Shown here piece after piece: positions 62,386 to 64,000 of a stretch of 64,000 bases of DNA. Under the pieces are notes generated by a model. It was not told where the DNA came from. It saw only the letters and a program-made list of their open reading frames with translations, and searched no databases. Numbering within the stretch: the first letter of the stretch is position 1; each line of letters begins with the position of its first letter. Location of the stretch: assembly GCA_963969345.1 (NCBI GenBank), contig OZ017769.1, forward strand, positions 682,001-746,000, read 5' to 3'. The position numbers were made by a program, and so were the translations under genes. The stretch comes from Turbatrix aceti. Taxonomy: Eukaryota > Nematoda > Chromadorea > Rhabditida > Panagrolaimidae.

Positions 62386-64000
62386 ATGCCCGACGCGGAT
62401 GACGCGTTCAGAAGACTCTACACTCTACCGTTCTACCATGGATTGCGATCAAAGACGGATGTTGAACACGACCTAAAGGAGAAGGGGGACTATCTCTTTC
62501 GGGTCATCAAAGGCCACACCAACGAAGTTGTGCTCAGCGCGCTGGTTGCCGGCAACCCCCGATATGCCCATTGCCCGATACAGTACAACACTAAGGATAA
62601 GACGTGGGATATTGCAATTCACAGAGGCAAGGATAATAAAAAGGATGAAAGTTTGAAGACTGTTACGGTTTCATTTCCGACACTGGACAAGCTTACAAAT
62701 CACTACAAGGTTGATTACGATCAGTTTGAGTTGGTAACCAGGTTGGCGATTTCAGTCAAAAATTCTCATCCGTGGCACGATTCTGAAGCACCCAGTGAGA
62801 CGACCAAAGTGGCTTCTACCGACCAGTTGTCTCAGATTCGACAAAGAGAAGGATCTCCTTGGACAGGGAAACTTCTGCACCGTCGTCAAGGGCAGGATTA
62901 AGATTAAGGGTCGTGCTGATGTATTTGTTGCCATCAAGGTATGTTAGATTAAAAAAACTAGCAAAAAATTTTGCAAAAATGTTGGTTCTCAAAGCGAAAT
63001 TTTTTTGTTTTTTTGAAGTTAAAAATTGTTTTATTATCGAATTTTTATTTTTTTTTGCTTATAAATATGACTCAAACATTTAGATGCTCCGTGATATCCC
63101 GGCTCAGTGCCCCATCCCCAAATCAATGCGTCAGGATCTTCCCCCGCCCACGAAGGATCCCAACAACGAATCAGACGAATCGACGGAAGGAATGTTTCGC
63201 GAAGCGAAGCTCATGTCGAGGTGTCGTCACCGCAACGTGATAACCTTCCACGGCGTGGCCTGTGACCATCCACCTGTCATGATTGTCATGGAATACTGCC
63301 CGGGGGCTTCGCTGGATGTCCACCTGCAGCGTGAAAAGGACGCTATCGTCGAGGGCGAGCGCATACTCTTTTGCTTCGAGACCGCCCGCGGCATGCGATA
63401 CCTCCACCACCACGGCTTCATCCACCGGGATCTGGCTGCGAGAAACTGTCTCATCTCTTCGAGCGGTGAAATCAAGATAGCCGATTTTGGGTTGACTCAG
63501 AAAATCAACGAAGGCCATTGTCTGAATCCGGATGCCATGCCCATTCGATGGATGGCACCTGAGACTATCGCGCGGCAGCCCAAGTACTCGACGAAGAGTG
63601 ACATCTGGTCGTACGGCGCGCTGGTCTACGAGATCTTCGCCAACGGCGTGAAGCCCTTCAACGACGTCGAGGATTTTAAAAAAATCAGTAAACTCATTCG
63701 AAAGTGCCAAATGCCTGTGCTTGCGGACAAAACGCCAAAGGGCATCAAGGAATTGGTCAAAAAGTGCTGGTAGGTAAATTTTTAATTTTTGCTGGACTGT
63801 TTCTTTTTTTCAATTTTCCATCGGCAACAATTTTTGTTTTTCAGGACCGAAAAACCCGACCACCGACCGGACTTTAAGGACATTGTCAAACAGATTCTGA
63901 GCATATCCAAGGCCGAGGCAAAGTACAAATGGCCGGTCGCAGCGGACTGCTCCACAAACCGCATATCCGGCGTCGTCAGAGTCTCCACAAACATGGACAC
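62386..64000 (+). CDS. SH2 domain non-receptor tyrosine kinase, Fer/Fes-like (3' end outside window)
   Basis: Exons 62386-62709, 62756-62938, 63084-63769 and 63845 to the window edge. The SH2 domain (about 15-105) begins FYHGLRSKTDVEHDLKEKGD, with LFRVI as the phosphotyrosine-binding strand. A 46-bp intron (62710-62755) must be removed to reach KWLLPTSCLRFDKEKDLLGQGNFCTVVKG; without it the frame appears broken. Kinase features: GQGNFC loop, VAIK Lys (about 169), alpha-C Glu in FREAKLM (about 209), HRDLAARN (about 285), DFG (about 303), PIRWMAPE and SDIWSYG. All catalytic residues are present. The minimal SH2-kinase layout without an F-BAR region matches the family greatly expanded in nematodes. 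Its substrate is unknown. Confidence 0.93.

Noticed and set aside
62710..62901. Apparent frameshift between SH2 and kinase domains
   Set aside because: Removing a 46-bp intron (GTTGAT...TTTCAG, 62710-62755) restores one continuous frame with a typical SH2-kinase linker.

Overview
This window looks like nuclear DNA of a nematode. The genes are intron-rich; most introns are about 45-60 bp with TTTTCAG-like acceptors and a few exceed 1 kb. Gene content fits a nematode: levamisole-type nicotinic receptor subunits, a minimal SH2-tyrosine kinase of the expanded nematode Fer-like type, a LysM-GRAM-TLDc (OXR1/lmd-3 type) protein, and 3' splice sites with no partner just upstream of several ATGs, as expected for spliced-leader trans-splicing. 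I cannot name the species. All gene models were built by eye; the exon phases were checked arithmetically and each coding sum is divisible by three.

Layout. 0.1-4.3 kb: a broken inverted thioesterase fragment, an intact TesB/ACOT8-type acyl-CoA thioesterase (+), then ATG4 protease and a CCDC86/Cgr1 nucleolar protein on the minus strand. 4.4-9.1 kb: a transposon patch holding a 1.94-kb element with 50-bp perfect inverted repeats, a 1.4-kb foldback element flanked by TTAA, a frameshifted tyrosine-phosphatase remnant and a short hAT-like MITE. 11.5-22.8 kb: three nicotinic receptor subunit genes in tandem on the plus strand, one alpha type and two non-alpha types. 22.9-45.5 kb: a gene-dense housekeeping block: erlectin (-), a small acidic protein (+), RIO kinase 1 (+), an OCRL-type inositol 5-phosphatase (+), a SYAP1-type BSD protein (+), SMG5 (-), an unrecognised 257-residue protein (-) and the OXR1/lmd-3 homologue (-). 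47.1-56.3 kb: a 9.2-kb Ty3/gypsy-class LTR retrotransposon (-) with a GGCAG target duplication. 59.0-60.4 kb: a second copy of the foldback element in the opposite orientation. 62.4-64.0 kb: an SH2-tyrosine kinase (+) that runs off the window.

How the parts relate. The three receptor subunits are of the classes that co-assemble into pentameric levamisole or ACR-2-type channels, so the cluster may be co-regulated. Two signal-peptide exons lie upstream of the second subunit and none was found for the third, which suggests a shared upstream region. Erlectin (ER glycan quality control), ATG4 (autophagy), RIOK1 and CCDC86 (ribosome maturation), SMG5 (mRNA decay) and OCRL (phosphoinositide traffic) are ordinary cellular genes with no obvious shared pathway.

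The most unusual object is the retrotransposon. One reading frame runs Gag, two zinc knuckles, a signal peptide plus cysteine-rich transmembrane glycoprotein-like region with a furin-like site, then protease, reverse transcriptase, RNase H and integrase. An envelope-like module therefore sits between Gag and protease instead of after integrase. A further GC-richer domain of about 350 residues, of unknown function, follows the integrase.
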